64,000 bases of DNA from Gemmatimonadaceae bacterium (GCA_037721215.1 JBBJNV010000017.1:26887-90886), one strand, 5' to 3'. Shown: positions 37,486 to 46,753, counted from the stretch's first letter. Made by a program: numbers and translations. The notes: a model not told the origin generated them from the sequence alone.

Positions 37486-39891
37486 CTCCGACCCCGCGTA
37501 GTCATAGCGGTAGTACGCACCATAGCGCGGCACCTGGGCGTCAGGATCGTTCAACACTGCTCCGACTACCCGCGCTCCGACGGCATTGAGCTGCTGCATC
37601 GACTGCTCAGCCGCGGACGTTTCTGTGGCGCCGGCACGAAGTACGATAATGACACCATCGGCTATCGTCGCAAGGATTGCCGCATCAGATGCCGCAAGCA
37701 GCGGCGGCGTATCCACGACAATGAGATCGTACGCCTCGGCAAGTGTCTCCAGCGTGCGACGCATTCCTTCGCTGCCTAGCAACTCTGCGGGATTCGGAGG
37801 CAACGGTCCGGCAGGCAGCAGATAAAGTCCAGTCACCGAAGTTTGGCGGCACACCGCATCTGCGTCGCTGAGCCCTATGACCAGATCGGTGAGCCCGGGC
37901 TCGCGTGACATATCGAAAAGCTTGTGCAGACGTGCACGCCGGAGATCGCAGTCGACCAGGAGCACACGCATTCCCTGCTGGGCAAAAGACACCGCCAGAT
38001 TCGCAGCAGTCGTCGTCTTGCCTTCGCCGGGCGAAGCACTGGTCACCACAAGGGTTCGAAGGGCCCGCACAGCTTGGGAGAACATGAGGTTCGTGCGCAG
38101 CGTCCTGTAGGATTCCGCTGCAGAGGAACGAACGTCAGTAATTGTGACCAGCTCTTCAAGGCCCCCGGTAGGCGCGCCCCGGCCCTTGCTGCTCCGGGAG
38201 GGAAGTGCCCGCTGGACGAAGTTGCGCGAGCCGTTGGCCGATGTCGCCAGCCGGGGAATTACCGCGAGGCCAGGGACCTTGAGAATCTTCTCGATATCGC
38301 TCCGGCGACGGATTGAATCGTTCATTGATTCGAGGACCATCGTGGCGGCGATCCCCAGAATTGTCCCAATTAGGACGCCGAGTGCCAGCCTGCGCGAGCT
38401 GCCGTTGGGAATTTCGTTCCCCGGCTTTTCAACGAGATCGACGATTTCAATCTGACCGGCTTCAACGGCCTCCGTCATTTTCGCTTTTTGAAGCTCTTCC
38501 TGTAGCTGATCCACTCGCTTCTGAACAGTCTGAACCTGCTGGAGGAGTTGCAATTCCTCAGTTTCAGCCGCGGGTGCGGCTGCGATCTGAGATGCACCAG
38601 ACGACCTCAGCCGGTCGAGGGCTTCGATCCGTGACCCCAGCGACTGAATCTGGCTGCGAACTGCATCGAGAATTTGAGTACTCGTCTCCGGAATCAGCTC
38701 GTTAAGGGTGACAACATCGGGATTGGACTGCGCCGCTCCCGCGCTTATGAGATCGTCCCGTTTCTTTTCGTAATCCGTCAGCTGGCCGTAAAGCTGGGTG
38801 ACTACCGGATTGCTTGCGATTCCTGGTGACGAAACCAGGACACGCAAACTCGAGCCAACTTTCTCGCCCGACGTTCTGCCTTGCGCAAGCAGCCGCTCGT
38901 AGGTGCTCTTCTCCGCGTCCAGCTCAGCGCGACGCATGTCGATGTCGACGAGGCCGGCCTCCTGTGCGCCTGCTTTCAGCGTCGAGCTGAAGACCTGCCG
39001 GCCGCTGCGAAAGCCGCTGTAGGCTCTCGAAGCCCGTTCCAGCATGGCATCAGTCTCCCGCAACTGGCCTTCGAGAAAACCACGGCGGCGGCGGGCATCC
39101 TGTTGGGCGCCGGCGGCGTCGTGAGCCTGAGAAGCTTCAGCGACAGCGTTCGCGATCCGCCTTACCTCGTAGGGATCGGACCCCGTATACGCCAGATCGA
39201 GGATGTCAGTTTTGGGTCTGGCGTAGGGCTCCAGTGACCCGATCACTCGCCCGATAGCGTTCTCGCGCGATATGATCTCGAATGTAGAGGCAGACACCGG
39301 GGGAGGCTTGGCGACCGTAATGCTGATCCCATCGAGCTCCGCCGGAGCGCCATAGCTCGCAGTGACCTGACTGCGAGGGGTTCGTGCTGTGACCATCAGA
39401 GCGCCATAGACCAGTGCAAGCGAGTCGACACTTACGGTGTCCGCAACCTTGGCCTCCGAGATTTCGTCAGGGAACATGCTCCCCGTCACTGGCACAAGCC
39501 GAAGACCCTTGAGATCGACGGCCGCCGCGCCGACGGCCCGGCTCTGAAGAATCTGTATCTGGGATTCCAGAATGTCGGACTGACGGCTGACTTGCATATC
39601 CATCCCGCCACCGTCCATGCCTCCGGTCATTGCCCTGCGGGAGTCGACAAGCCTGACTGTCGACACCGCACGGTAGCGGGGCGGCTCCTTCAGGACGGAA
39701 TTGACGGTGTATGCGACAACAATGGCAACAATCCCCAGGAAGACCCAGATGTGCCTCCGGACCATTCCAACGTACTCTCGAATGCCAACAGACTCGGTTG
39801 AGGCAGCCTCAGGGGCATCGAACCCTCCTTTCAGCTCGGGCTCTGGTCCGTTCACATTACCGCGGCCACTGTAGGGAACGAGATCACGCAC
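37480..39891 (-). CDS. Polysaccharide biosynthesis tyrosine autokinase (Wzz/Wzc type)
   Basis: This 803-residue protein has an N-terminal Wzz domain with a first membrane helix at about 46-66. A long periplasmic coiled-coil/GNVR region follows, then a second helix near residue 505 and a cytoplasmic BY-kinase domain. The kinase has Walker A 'SPGEGKTTTAANLA' at about 617, Walker A' 'VLLVDCDLRRARLH' and a C-terminal tyrosine cluster (five Tyr in the last 15 residues, 'YGAYYRYDY'). Such kinases control chain length and export of capsule or exopolysaccharide through cyclic autophosphorylation. The GTG start lies just past the wza-like stop. Confidence 0.94.
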   Translation of the reverse strand: MRDLVPYSGRGNVNGPEPELKGGFDAPEAASTESVGIREYVGMVRRHIWVFLGIVAIVVAYTVNSVLKEPPRYRAVSTVRLVDSRRAMTGGMDGGGMDMQVSRQSDILESQIQILQSRAVGAAAVDLKGLRLVPVTGSMFPDEISEAKVADTVSVDSLALVYGALMVTARTPRSQVTASYGAPAELDGISITVAKPPPVSASTFEIISRENAIGRVIGSLEPYARPKTDILDLAYTGSDPYEVRRIANAVAEASQAHDAAGAQQDARRRRGFLEGQLRETDAMLERASRAYSGFRSGRQVFSSTLKAGAQEAGLVDIDMRRAELDAEKSTYERLLAQGRTSGEKVGSSLRVLVSSPGIASNPVVTQLYGQLTDYEKKRDDLISAGAAQSNPDVVTLNELIPETSTQILDAVRSQIQSLGSRIEALDRLRSSGASQIAAAPAAETEELQLLQQVQTVQKRVDQLQEELQKAKMTEAVEAGQIEIVDLVEKPGNEIPNGSSRRLALGVLIGTILGIAATMVLESMNDSIRRRSDIEKILKVPGLAVIPRLATSANGSRNFVQRALPSRSSKGRGAPTGGLEELVTITDVRSSAAESYRTLRTNLMFSQAVRALRTLVVTSASPGEGKTTTAANLAVSFAQQGMRVLLVDCDLRRARLHKLFDMSREPGLTDLVIGLSDADAVCRQTSVTGLYLLPAGPLPPNPAELLGSEGMRRTLETLAEAYDLIVVDTPPLLAASDAAILATIADGVIIVLRAGATETSAAEQSMQQLNAVGARVVGAVLNDPDAQVPRYGAYYRYDYAGSEG

Positions 39892-39897
39892 GTCTGG

Positions 39898-40533
39898 CTA
39901 CCTGGTGCTGCTGATTATGATGTTGACCAGACCGGCAACCGCGCCGACCGCGGTCAACGCCGGCGCCACGATATCGCGAAATGTATTGCGCTGCCGCGTA
40001 ATCAGAATCTGGTCGTTCGATCGGATCTGAAGGGTGGCCACATCCGAGTTGGCCTCCGTAAGGTCGACCGGAATTTCCTGCCCATCGCGGAGAATTCGTA
40101 CACGATCGAGGCGGCCTCGTTCCGTCGGCCCCCCCGCAAGGATAATCGCCTGCGCGATAGTCGTTTCCGGAGGCACGCTGTAGACATTGGGCGCACGCAC
40201 CTCTCCGCCGACGATAATTTTCACCAGCGGCAGGACGATGAATTGCGGATTGGCGATATAGCGCGTAAGAAACGTCCTGAGCCGCTCTTCGACGGTTGTG
40301 ATCGGAAGTCCGGTCACCTGAATTTCGCGGTACAGCGGATGGGTGATGGTTCCGTTACCGGCAATCATGAAATCCCCGGTAAGTTCCAGATTCCGCCATA
40401 CGACGATGCGAACCTGGTCGCCGGGGTTGAGGATCAGCGAACGAAAGTCGCTGACCGGCGTTGCCTGTCCGAAAAGGGCGTTCGGCGCGATGAGTATCGC
40501 GACGGCGGCAAAAAGCTTTCGAAAGATTTGCAT
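39898..40533 (-). CDS. Wza-like polysaccharide export protein
   Basis: This 211-residue protein has a signal peptide (cleavage likely after 'ALFG', residue about 22), a Poly_export domain ('LNPGDQVRIVVW', 'YREIQVTGLPITTVEERL') and one SLBB domain ('VGGEVRAPNVYSVPPETTIAQAI'). It is shorter than classical Wza (about 380 residues) and lacks a lipobox cysteine. Another component may therefore form the outer-membrane pore. It is translated just before the BY-kinase in the same minus-strand operon. A short hairpin (40559-40572) lies in its leader. Confidence 0.9.
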   Translation of the reverse strand: MQIFRKLFAAVAILIAPNALFGQATPVSDFRSLILNPGDQVRIVVWRNLELTGDFMIAGNGTITHPLYREIQVTGLPITTVEERLRTFLTRYIANPQFIVLPLVKIIVGGEVRAPNVYSVPPETTIAQAIILAGGPTERGRLDRVRILRDGQEIPVDLTEANSDVATLQIRSNDQILITRQRNTFRDIVAPALTAVGAVAGLVNIIISSTR

Positions 40534-40558
40534 TCTCAGTTGTAGTGGTCTGATCGTT

Positions 40559-40572
40559 CCCGCGTGAGCGGG
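40559..40572. other. Hairpin in the leader of the wza-like gene
   Basis: CCCGC-GTGA-GCGGG is a perfect 5-bp stem with a 4-base loop, about 25 bases upstream of the minus-strand start at 40533. It lies in the gap between the carbamoyltransferase stop and the wza-like start. It could influence translation or RNA stability. Confidence 0.25.
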
Positions 40573-40623
40573 CCGTTTACGGAACGAATATTTAAGCTAT
40601 GGATAGGCGCAACGGGAGTCCAG

Positions 40624-42384
40624 TCATCCGTTTCCCGCCGCGACCCGCTGGATGATGGTGTTATTTACCACGATCACATCCATTCGTGTACGCAGGAAGC
40701 AATCCAGCGCCTGCTCTGGAGTGTCGACAATCGGCTCGTTTTCGTTGAAGCTCGTATTGAGCAGCACAGGTACGCCCGTCAGGCCTTCAAACGCCTTGAT
40801 CAGGCGGTAATACCGGGCATTTGTGCGTTCGCTGACTGTTTGAAGCCGCCCACTGCCGTCGGCGTGGGTGATTGCCGGCAGGACTGCTCGTTTGTCGACA
40901 CGGACTGGGTAGACCTGCTGCATGAAAGGGTCGGCCGCCGCCCCGACGAAGTAGTCATCCATTGCTTCTTCGAGTATTGACGGGGCGAACGGCCGGAACT
41001 TCTCCCGGAACTTGATCTTGGCGTTGATCAGGTCTCGCATATCGGCGCGCCGGGCGTCGGCCAGGATGCTGCGATTTCCGAGCGCGCGCGCACCCCACTC
41101 CATTCGCCCCTGATACCAGCCGACGACGTTCCCGTCAGCGATCAGCTTCGCCGTGGCGCGGCACAGTGACTCCTCGCCGTCGTGGCGCTCCCAGTTGTAG
41201 GTCCACTCCGCGTCCGTCCGCGCGTCGACGATGGCGGTAACATCGGCGTCCGGATATTCGGTTCCCCAGTATCCGTGCTCCATGACGAATCGCCGGGGTT
41301 TGCCGAGTGTCTGGTGCCACACGTGGAATGCGGCGCCGAGCGCCGTTCCGCTGTCACCAGCAGCAGGCTGGATGTAAACGTCGCGAAACGGGGTTTTCTC
41401 CCGCACCTTGCCGTTCGCCACGCTGTTCATTGCGCATCCTCCGGCAAGGCACAGTCGGGGGTTTTTCGTTCTCTCCCACAGGTCGTTCAAAACGTGGAAT
41501 GCGCATTCTTCATAAACCGCCTGGAGTGACCGGGCAAGGTTTTCGTGCTGGGTGGTCAACGGCTCTCCAGCGGCCCGTGCAGGCCCAAGCACCCGTTCGA
41601 GTTCAGGAGTGAAAAGACGGCCGGTTGTCGGCAAACCGCCTTCCCATTCCATTTCAACCCCTTCGTCCCAGTGCCTGAAATATTTCCGCGTGAGCTCGAA
41701 CATTCCGTCCGGTTTGAGCGTCACCAGTTGACGAAGCTCAGCCGTGAAATCCGGGGAACCGTACGGAGCGAGTCCCATCACCTTGAATTCGTCCCCATAG
41801 TGAGGAAAGCCGAGGTACTGCGTTACCGCTGTGTACAGGACTCCGAGGGAGTGGGGATATGATACCTTCGAAAGCATTGCGATTCGGTTGCCGGTGCCGA
41901 CCGAGGTGGACGTGCTGACGTAGTCGCCGAAGCCGTCTATTGAGCATATCGCCGCATCTTCAAAAGGGGACACGAAGAAGGCGCTCGCATGGTGTGCGGG
42001 ATGGTGCTCGACGAAGTGAATCCGCGGCAGATCTGCGGCTGGTACGGAGAGCGCGGCGCCGAGCGGCTCCCGAACGTCGTTCACTTTTCGCAGGTTGCGG
42101 GTTCGGTTGACGATGTTCGAGACCTTCATGCGGTTCGAAATCGCAAATGCGGCTTTCCTGAGCAGGTTGGCTTTCGGATCGCGGCCGATGGCGACATGCT
42201 CGATGTCCTTTCCTTCGATTCCGCCTATTTCGAGGCAGCGTGCGATGGCCTGGGAAGGGAAGCCCGCCCAGTGCTTGATGCGCCGAAACCGCTCTTCTTC
42301 CACCGCGACCACGAGCTCGCCGTCGCGAAGGAGCACAGCGGAGCCGTCGGCGTGGTAGGCATTCAGGCCAAGGATGTAAGTCAC
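40624..42384 (-). CDS. Carbamoyltransferase (NodU/CmcH family)
   Basis: The 586-residue protein starts with 'MTYILGLNAYHADGSAVLL' and contains the Kae1-like 'HHPAHHASAFF' metal site, 'CSIDGFGDY', and 'CLAGGCAMNSVANGKV'. A YrdC-like C-terminal region follows. Family members move a carbamoyl group from carbamoyl phosphate, through an adenylate, to a hydroxyl of a sugar or antibiotic. Standing first in an operon with wza- and wzc-like genes, it probably carbamoylates the exported polysaccharide (inference). The start is GTG at 42384. Confidence 0.93.
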   Translation of the reverse strand: MTYILGLNAYHADGSAVLLRDGELVVAVEEERFRRIKHWAGFPSQAIARCLEIGGIEGKDIEHVAIGRDPKANLLRKAAFAISNRMKVSNIVNRTRNLRKVNDVREPLGAALSVPAADLPRIHFVEHHPAHHASAFFVSPFEDAAICSIDGFGDYVSTSTSVGTGNRIAMLSKVSYPHSLGVLYTAVTQYLGFPHYGDEFKVMGLAPYGSPDFTAELRQLVTLKPDGMFELTRKYFRHWDEGVEMEWEGGLPTTGRLFTPELERVLGPARAAGEPLTTQHENLARSLQAVYEECAFHVLNDLWERTKNPRLCLAGGCAMNSVANGKVREKTPFRDVYIQPAAGDSGTALGAAFHVWHQTLGKPRRFVMEHGYWGTEYPDADVTAIVDARTDAEWTYNWERHDGEESLCRATAKLIADGNVVGWYQGRMEWGARALGNRSILADARRADMRDLINAKIKFREKFRPFAPSILEEAMDDYFVGAAADPFMQQVYPVRVDKRAVLPAITHADGSGRLQTVSERTNARYYRLIKAFEGLTGVPVLLNTSFNENEPIVDTPEQALDCFLRTRMDVIVVNNTIIQRVAAGNG

Positions 42385-42416
42385 GTGTCGGTGGAGTTTT
42401 TTGCGGTTACGGTTGC

Positions 42417-42430
42417 CGGCGCGCGCGCCG
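42417..42430. repeat. 14-base perfect palindrome
   Basis: CGGCGCGCGCGCCG is self-complementary and lies about 33 bases upstream of the carbamoyltransferase start. In GC-rich DNA this can arise by chance, but it is in an operator-like position. Confidence 0.3.
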
Positions 42431-42602
42431 CAGCGGTGTACATTCGCGTCAGGCTGCCGCCGGCTGATCGCGTGGGCTTAAAAATAGCGATGTACGAGGA
42501 GGGAACCAGTAGGCGCGACGTGTTCCGCCCATGCGACATATTCGGTCATTCCGGGATTGCGACGATGGCAGCGACTGACGGTCCGAGAGAGAGAGAGGGT
42601 AC

Positions 42603-42638
42603 GGTCACCTGCCCTTGCTTTAGCAAGCGGTCGTGACC
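42603..42638. promoter_or_regulatory. Two-part inverted repeat in the divergent intergenic region
   Basis: The outer arms GGTCAC/GTGACC (42603-42608 and 42633-42638) enclose a smaller stem CTTGC/GCAAG (42614-42618 and 42623-42627) with loop TTTA. It lies between divergent genes and is preceded by a (GA)n tract. It could be an operator or a hairpin in RNA; nothing fixes which. Confidence 0.3.
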
Positions 42639-42746
42639 AACATCATCATATCCGCAAAACGCGTGGCCTGACAAGGTCAATCAAAGCCGCCGCCCGAGTT
42701 TCAACGAGGCTTGGAACTCTCCCCTAAGAAATTCACCCAGCCAAGC

Positions 42747-43442
42747 ATGAAAAAGCCTACCCACCGATCACTGATGCGGCTAATCCGGACAGTCGGTAAG
42801 CAGTTCCTTGTCTCGCAGTTCAGGTTAGGTCAAGCTCGCAGTGCATTCCGCTCTGAGTCGATAGACGCCCTCGGCGACCCGATTCCATGGTTCACCTATC
42901 CGGCCGTAGAATTCCTGAATCAATTCGATTTCAGCACCAAGCGAGTGTTCGAGTGGGGCTCTGGCAATTCCACTCTCTTCTGGGCGCGGCGTGCAAGTGA
43001 AGTCACCGCCGTCGAGGATAACGAGGATTGGTATCGGGAAGTACAAGCGAAGCTTCCCCAGGGAGCGCGTATCCATCTGCAGACCGAAGCGCCTGGTTAT
43101 GTGGGGGTAATTGACTCGGTTAAAGATTGCGACGTAATAGTGATTGATGGCGCCTTCCGCTGGGATTGCGCGCTTGTTGCGACCAAGCATCTCGCGGCGG
43201 GTGGGATGATTATTGTCGATAATTCATGGGGGAACCCCGGAATCTGCGCTCACATCGCGACAACCGGGGACTTGATCCAAGTGGATTTTACCGGTTTTAC
43301 TCCAGTGACAGGCGGACTGAATTCGACATCTATTTTTCTATCCCGAGACTTTGCATTCCCTTCCCGCGATGGTTTGCGCCCCTGGATTCAGACTGGTGGA
43401 CCCGCTCGCCCCGACTGGATTTTGCCGGAGGACTGGCGTTGA
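42747..43442 (+). CDS. SAM-dependent methyltransferase-like protein
   Basis: This protein of about 231 residues (ATG 42747; a TTG at 42711 adds 12 residues) has the class I nucleotide-binding motif 'VFEWGSGNSTLFWARRA', then 'VTAVEDNEDWY' as the acidic residue after strand 2, and 'CDVIVIDGAFRW' as the post-I strand. The C-terminal 'GGMIIVDNSWG' and 'GFTPVTGGLNSTSIFLS' pattern is like small methyltransferases found near glycan genes. The target is unknown; a sugar hydroxyl is plausible from context. No clear ribosome-binding site is seen for either start. Confidence 0.7.
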   Translation: MKKPTHRSLMRLIRTVGKQFLVSQFRLGQARSAFRSESIDALGDPIPWFTYPAVEFLNQFDFSTKRVFEWGSGNSTLFWARRASEVTAVEDNEDWYREVQAKLPQGARIHLQTEAPGYVGVIDSVKDCDVIVIDGAFRWDCALVATKHLAAGGMIIVDNSWGNPGICAHIATTGDLIQVDFTGFTPVTGGLNSTSIFLSRDFAFPSRDGLRPWIQTGGPARPDWILPEDWR

Positions 43443-43452
43443 AAGCGGCTGT

Positions 43453-44358
43453 GTTTTCGTTTCGGTTCTGTTCAAGCTGGATCCGATGTTATCTCTGATT
43501 GTGTTCGTGGGACTGGGCGGAATTTACCTTGCGATTTACTGGGTCGTGCGGTGTCGTCTTCGGACCGTGGGAACAGTTAAGGCTGAAGCGAACGCGGCTC
43601 GGTTTCGTGCCCTGTCTGAAGCATCCGGGGCCATCAAGGAAATAAACTGCTCAACCTGGAACGCATATTCCTGGAGCGCTTCAAAGGGCCAAATCTGAAG
43701 ATGGCCAAATCCGTAGGAACGCAGTCGGTTCTTTCGCTCATTCCCAACTACACGATGGAGACGATCGCACTCGGTGGGCTGCTTGGCGTCGTGCTCTACA
43801 TGCTTGCAGCGAGCAGAGTCTTGCACAGGTATTGCCCCTTCTTGGCCTCTACGGTTACGCGATCCTCCGGATCAGGCCGGCCTTTCAGCTTGCGCATTCC
43901 TCGGTTTCGCAGACACGTTCAATGAGCCCGTGCTGAACAGGGTCTACAGCGAGCTAAATCACGGTCACGCCAGCCAGGATGATCGGGCGCCAACTCAGGT
44001 CACGCCGGTCCGCGCGGACACGAAGAGCCTCGAGCTGTGCCGCAGCATTCAGCTACGTGACATCTCGTTCAGATATCCGGGGAGCGGGCAACCGTTATTT
44101 GAGAACCTGAGCCTGACCATTCCCGCGAACTGCACCGTTGCTTTCGTTGGCCCCACGGGGTCAGGCAAGACCACTCTTGTAGATATTATGCTCGGTCTGC
44201 TGGAACCGGACCGGGGAAACCTGCTGGTTGACGACACGCCAGTCACGGCCGGGAACCGGCGACGCTGGCAGCAGAACCTGAGCTATGTCGCACAGCATAT
44301 TTATCTGTCCGACGAAAGCATACTCAGTGCACGTCGGTGGGTTCAGTGCCGATATTAA
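43453..44358 (+). pseudogene. Decayed ABC transporter (flippase-like), truncated at both ends and frameshifted
   Basis: The remnant reads as a half-transporter across several frames. The membrane domain begins abruptly ('LFKLDPMLSLIVFVGLGGIYLAIYWVV'). A missing base near 43647 breaks the frame before a segment equivalent to 'LLNLERIFLERF'. At least two more shifts occur near 43810-43915. The nucleotide-binding domain then reads well ('FRYPGSGQPLFENLSL', Walker A 'GPTGSGKTTL' at about 44150) but ends after 'YVAQHIYLSDESIL'. The ABC signature, Walker B and H-loop are therefore absent. The intact relative would be an export or flippase ABC protein of the PglK type. Confidence 0.8.
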
Positions 44359-44637
44359 AGTATGCGGCGTTCCTTGCGCGTCCCTGCGTGACGGGGTCAA
44401 CTGTCTCGTATACAAAGGTCTCGATCACCTCGAATGGTAGTTGACAGGGCGCTCGGCATGCATGAAGACCGCATCGTAGAAATGCGTCAGAACGTATTGA
44501 GCTACTACAACGAAGTTCTCAGTCCGGTCGCTGTTGCTGCTTGCGTACGAGACTGCACGTCCGGAGTAATCACCGTTATGGCCGAGCAGGCGAGTGTTGC
44601 GCTGGTGAACGCCAGGCAGAGGGCCGACGACTGATGG
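44355..44637 (+). pseudogene. C-terminal remnant of a glycosyltransferase (GT4/exostosin-like)
   Basis: Directly after the ABC remnant, one frame reads 'VCGVPCASLRDGVNCLVY' and then stops at 44433. Another frame continues with 'RIVEMRQNVLSYYNEVLSP' and stops at 44634. Together they look like the last 90 residues of a sugar transferase, with a frameshift in the middle and no N-terminus. The next gene starts at 44634, so the remnant occupies the space before it. Confidence 0.5.
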
Positions 44638-45425
44638 CAGCCTTTGAACCGGGATCGTACTGGGAAGATCGACTCAAGGCGAATTACGACGAGCGCGGAG
44701 TAGGGGATATCGGGTTGTCGACAGCGTACAACTCATATCTTTACGCCGTGCGGCGCCGGGTTTTTCAGAGGCAGTTGCGCCGCCTTCCGCTTGCTCCGTC
44801 AATGACACGGGTTCTCGACGTCGGATCGGGCACTGGCGTGTATGTGCAGGAATGGCAGGACTGGGGTGCCGCCGACATCACTGGATGCGACATCACTCAG
44901 GTGGCGGTAGATCGACTCGCCGTTCGGTTTCCCGGAGCACGCTTCATTCGCCTCGACATTGGATCACCAGCATCCGATGAACTGCGCGGCGAGCAGTTCG
45001 ATGTCATTTCTGCCTTTGATGTGTTGTTCCATATCGTGGACGACGACGATTATCGGCGAGCAATCGAGCGCATTGCGGCACTCGTCGTTCCCGGAGGCTG
45101 GTTTCTTTACTCCGACAATCTTGTTGAACGTGAGTCTCGCATCTCGCACTATGTGTCGAGAACAGAATCGGACATTCTGGCGGCTTTGAGAAGCTGCGGA
45201 TTTACCGTGCGGCGGCGAACGCCGATGTTTGTGCTGATGAACGACCCCGTCCGCTCACGAAGTCGTGTACTGCGTCGCTGGTTTTCCAGCATATACGGGA
45301 TTGCGGGCCGGAGCGAGGCATGGGGAAGAATGGCCGGCCGGCTTCTTTATCCGGTTGAGCTTGCCGCGACGCGGCTCATAACGCGCGGTCCCTCCACCGA
45401 AATTCTCGTTTGCCAACGAGTCTGA
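44634..45425 (+). CDS. Class I SAM-dependent methyltransferase
   Basis: The 263-residue protein has 'VLDVGSGTGVYVQEW' as motif I, 'DITGCDIT' as the acidic loop, 'FDVISAFDVLFHIVDDDDY' as motif II and 'VPGGWFLYSDN'. This is a Methyltransf_25/11 pattern. It is likely to act on a sugar or lipid-linked glycan in the polysaccharide cluster. The ATG at 44634 overlaps the stop of the preceding remnant by one base; an upstream start would read into the remnant. Its end overlaps the next glycosyltransferase by 16 bases. Confidence 0.85.
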   Translation: MAAFEPGSYWEDRLKANYDERGVGDIGLSTAYNSYLYAVRRRVFQRQLRRLPLAPSMTRVLDVGSGTGVYVQEWQDWGAADITGCDITQVAVDRLAVRFPGARFIRLDIGSPASDELRGEQFDVISAFDVLFHIVDDDDYRRAIERIAALVVPGGWFLYSDNLVERESRISHYVSRTESDILAALRSCGFTVRRRTPMFVLMNDPVRSRSRVLRRWFSSIYGIAGRSEAWGRMAGRLLYPVELAATRLITRGPSTEILVCQRV

Positions 45426-46753
45426 CGGAGGCGCGTGTTTCAACCAACCCTGGCTCGAACGCCCACACCGGCGCTCGACTGCCACATGTCCTCATCGTGC
45501 CGTCGGAGGAATTTGTCCCCAAGTCGAGCCATCTCGCGGGAATCTTTCAGTACCATCAGGTCTCGGCGCTGCACGCCGCCGGGTTCAGGACAGGGGCGCT
45601 TTCGATAAGTCAGGCACTCTCGATTCCCATGGTCGTGCGGGCAGGTGCAATGCGCATTCTAGGCAAACCTGTTCGGAACGCGCTCGACAGTCAGCCGCTC
45701 CGGGCGATTGCCGGCCTGGGCTTTGACAAGCTGTTCCGACCCGGCCGATTCGTCACGACTGATCAGGTCGGCGGCATTCCGGTAGTCCGTATCGAGGGGT
45801 TCTACTACGCACCGCCGTCTCCCCGTACCGACCACTTCGGCTGGATTCGCGCCGGCCTCATCGCATTCGACCATTACTGTCGCCGGTTCGGCCGGCCCGA
45901 TATTCTTCACGCCCACAATGCAAACCACGCGGGCCTCCTTGCGCACCGCCTGTCGCTGCAAACGGGGATTCCATTTGTCCTCACGGAACACAGCAGTTAC
46001 TTCGCGCGCGGGTTGATTCCCCGGTCCCGATATCCTGCTTTGCGCGAAGTCGTGCGCGCGGCAGCGGGGGTGGCGTTCGTGAGTCCATCGCTGCGCGAAG
46101 ATTTCGGCCGTGCGCTGGATATCGATACCTCAGCGATGGAATGGATTCCCAACATGGTCGATCCGTCGATTGCAGAGGCACCTCTGAACGCCGCGGCAGG
46201 CAATCCCGCGTCGTTCACGTTTCTCTCTATCGCAGAAATGATTCCGATCAAGAACCACTCATTGCTCCTTCGGGCTTTCGCGCTCGCGTTTGGGAGTCGG
46301 GGGGATGTCAGACTGCGAATCGGGGGGTCGGGTGATCTGCTGGATTCGCTCAAGGAACTCGCACGTGAGTTGAAAATCGTGGATCAGGTAGATTTTATCG
46401 GCCGCCTGTCTCGCAGTTCAGTCGCCGACGCCATCGATCGATGTGATGCCTTCGTCGTGTCGAGTCTTTACGAGACATTCGGTGTCGTTCTCATTGAGGC
46501 AATGGCGCGAGGCAAGCCGGTCGTCTCGACCGACTGCGGGGGTCCCCGCTGCATCATTACGCCGGGTGATGGCTTTCTGGTCGCGTCTGATGATGCTCCC
46601 GCACTTGCCGCAAGCATGCAGCAACTCGTGAGCGAACGCTCACGATTTCACAACAATGACCTTAGTGAGAGAACGATGCAGCGTTTTGGACCGCAGCAGA
46701 TCGTGCATCAGCTCAAAGACTTTTATGCCAGAGCACTGGCCACTCATGGTTGA
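45410..46753 (+). CDS. Glycosyltransferase family 4 protein
   Basis: This protein of about 447 residues has the GT-B fold pattern. The N-terminal acceptor domain includes 'ILHAHNANHAGLLAHRLSLQTGIPFVLTEHS', and the C-terminal donor domain includes 'EMIPIKNHSLLLRAF' and 'SSLYETFGVVLIEAMARGKPVVSTDCGG', which gives the EX7E motif. It should transfer an activated sugar in the cytoplasm onto a lipid-linked glycan. The TTG start overlaps the methyltransferase by 16 bases. The stop overlaps the amidotransferase gene by 8 bases. Confidence 0.92.
   Translation: MPTSLTEARVSTNPGSNAHTGARLPHVLIVPSEEFVPKSSHLAGIFQYHQVSALHAAGFRTGALSISQALSIPMVVRAGAMRILGKPVRNALDSQPLRAIAGLGFDKLFRPGRFVTTDQVGGIPVVRIEGFYYAPPSPRTDHFGWIRAGLIAFDHYCRRFGRPDILHAHNANHAGLLAHRLSLQTGIPFVLTEHSSYFARGLIPRSRYPALREVVRAAAGVAFVSPSLREDFGRALDIDTSAMEWIPNMVDPSIAEAPLNAAAGNPASFTFLSIAEMIPIKNHSLLLRAFALAFGSRGDVRLRIGGSGDLLDSLKELARELKIVDQVDFIGRLSRSSVADAIDRCDAFVVSSLYETFGVVLIEAMARGKPVVSTDCGGPRCIITPGDGFLVASDDAPALAASMQQLVSERSRFHNNDLSERTMQRFGPQQIVHQLKDFYARALATHG

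Larger units (their letters stand above)
42385..42746. other. Intergenic region between divergent carbamoyltransferase and methyltransferase genes
   Basis: This 360-base stretch has no gene I can support. A plus-strand frame reaching to 42636 is only the extension of a shadow inside the carbamoyltransferase. It contains a 14-base GC palindrome (42417-42430), a (GA)n run (42585-42597) and the two-part inverted repeat at 42603-42638. It probably carries the promoters of the divergent operons, but I could not identify convincing -35/-10 pairs. Confidence 0.5.

Noticed and set aside
42585..42597. (GA)n run as a phase-variable repeat
   Set aside because: The run is short (13 bases) and not inside a coding region, so slippage would not switch a gene directly.
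41989..42636. Plus-strand frame of 215 codons opposite the carbamoyltransferase
   Set aside because: It is antisense to strongly conserved parts of the carbamoyltransferase, and its extension into the intergenic region has no motif.
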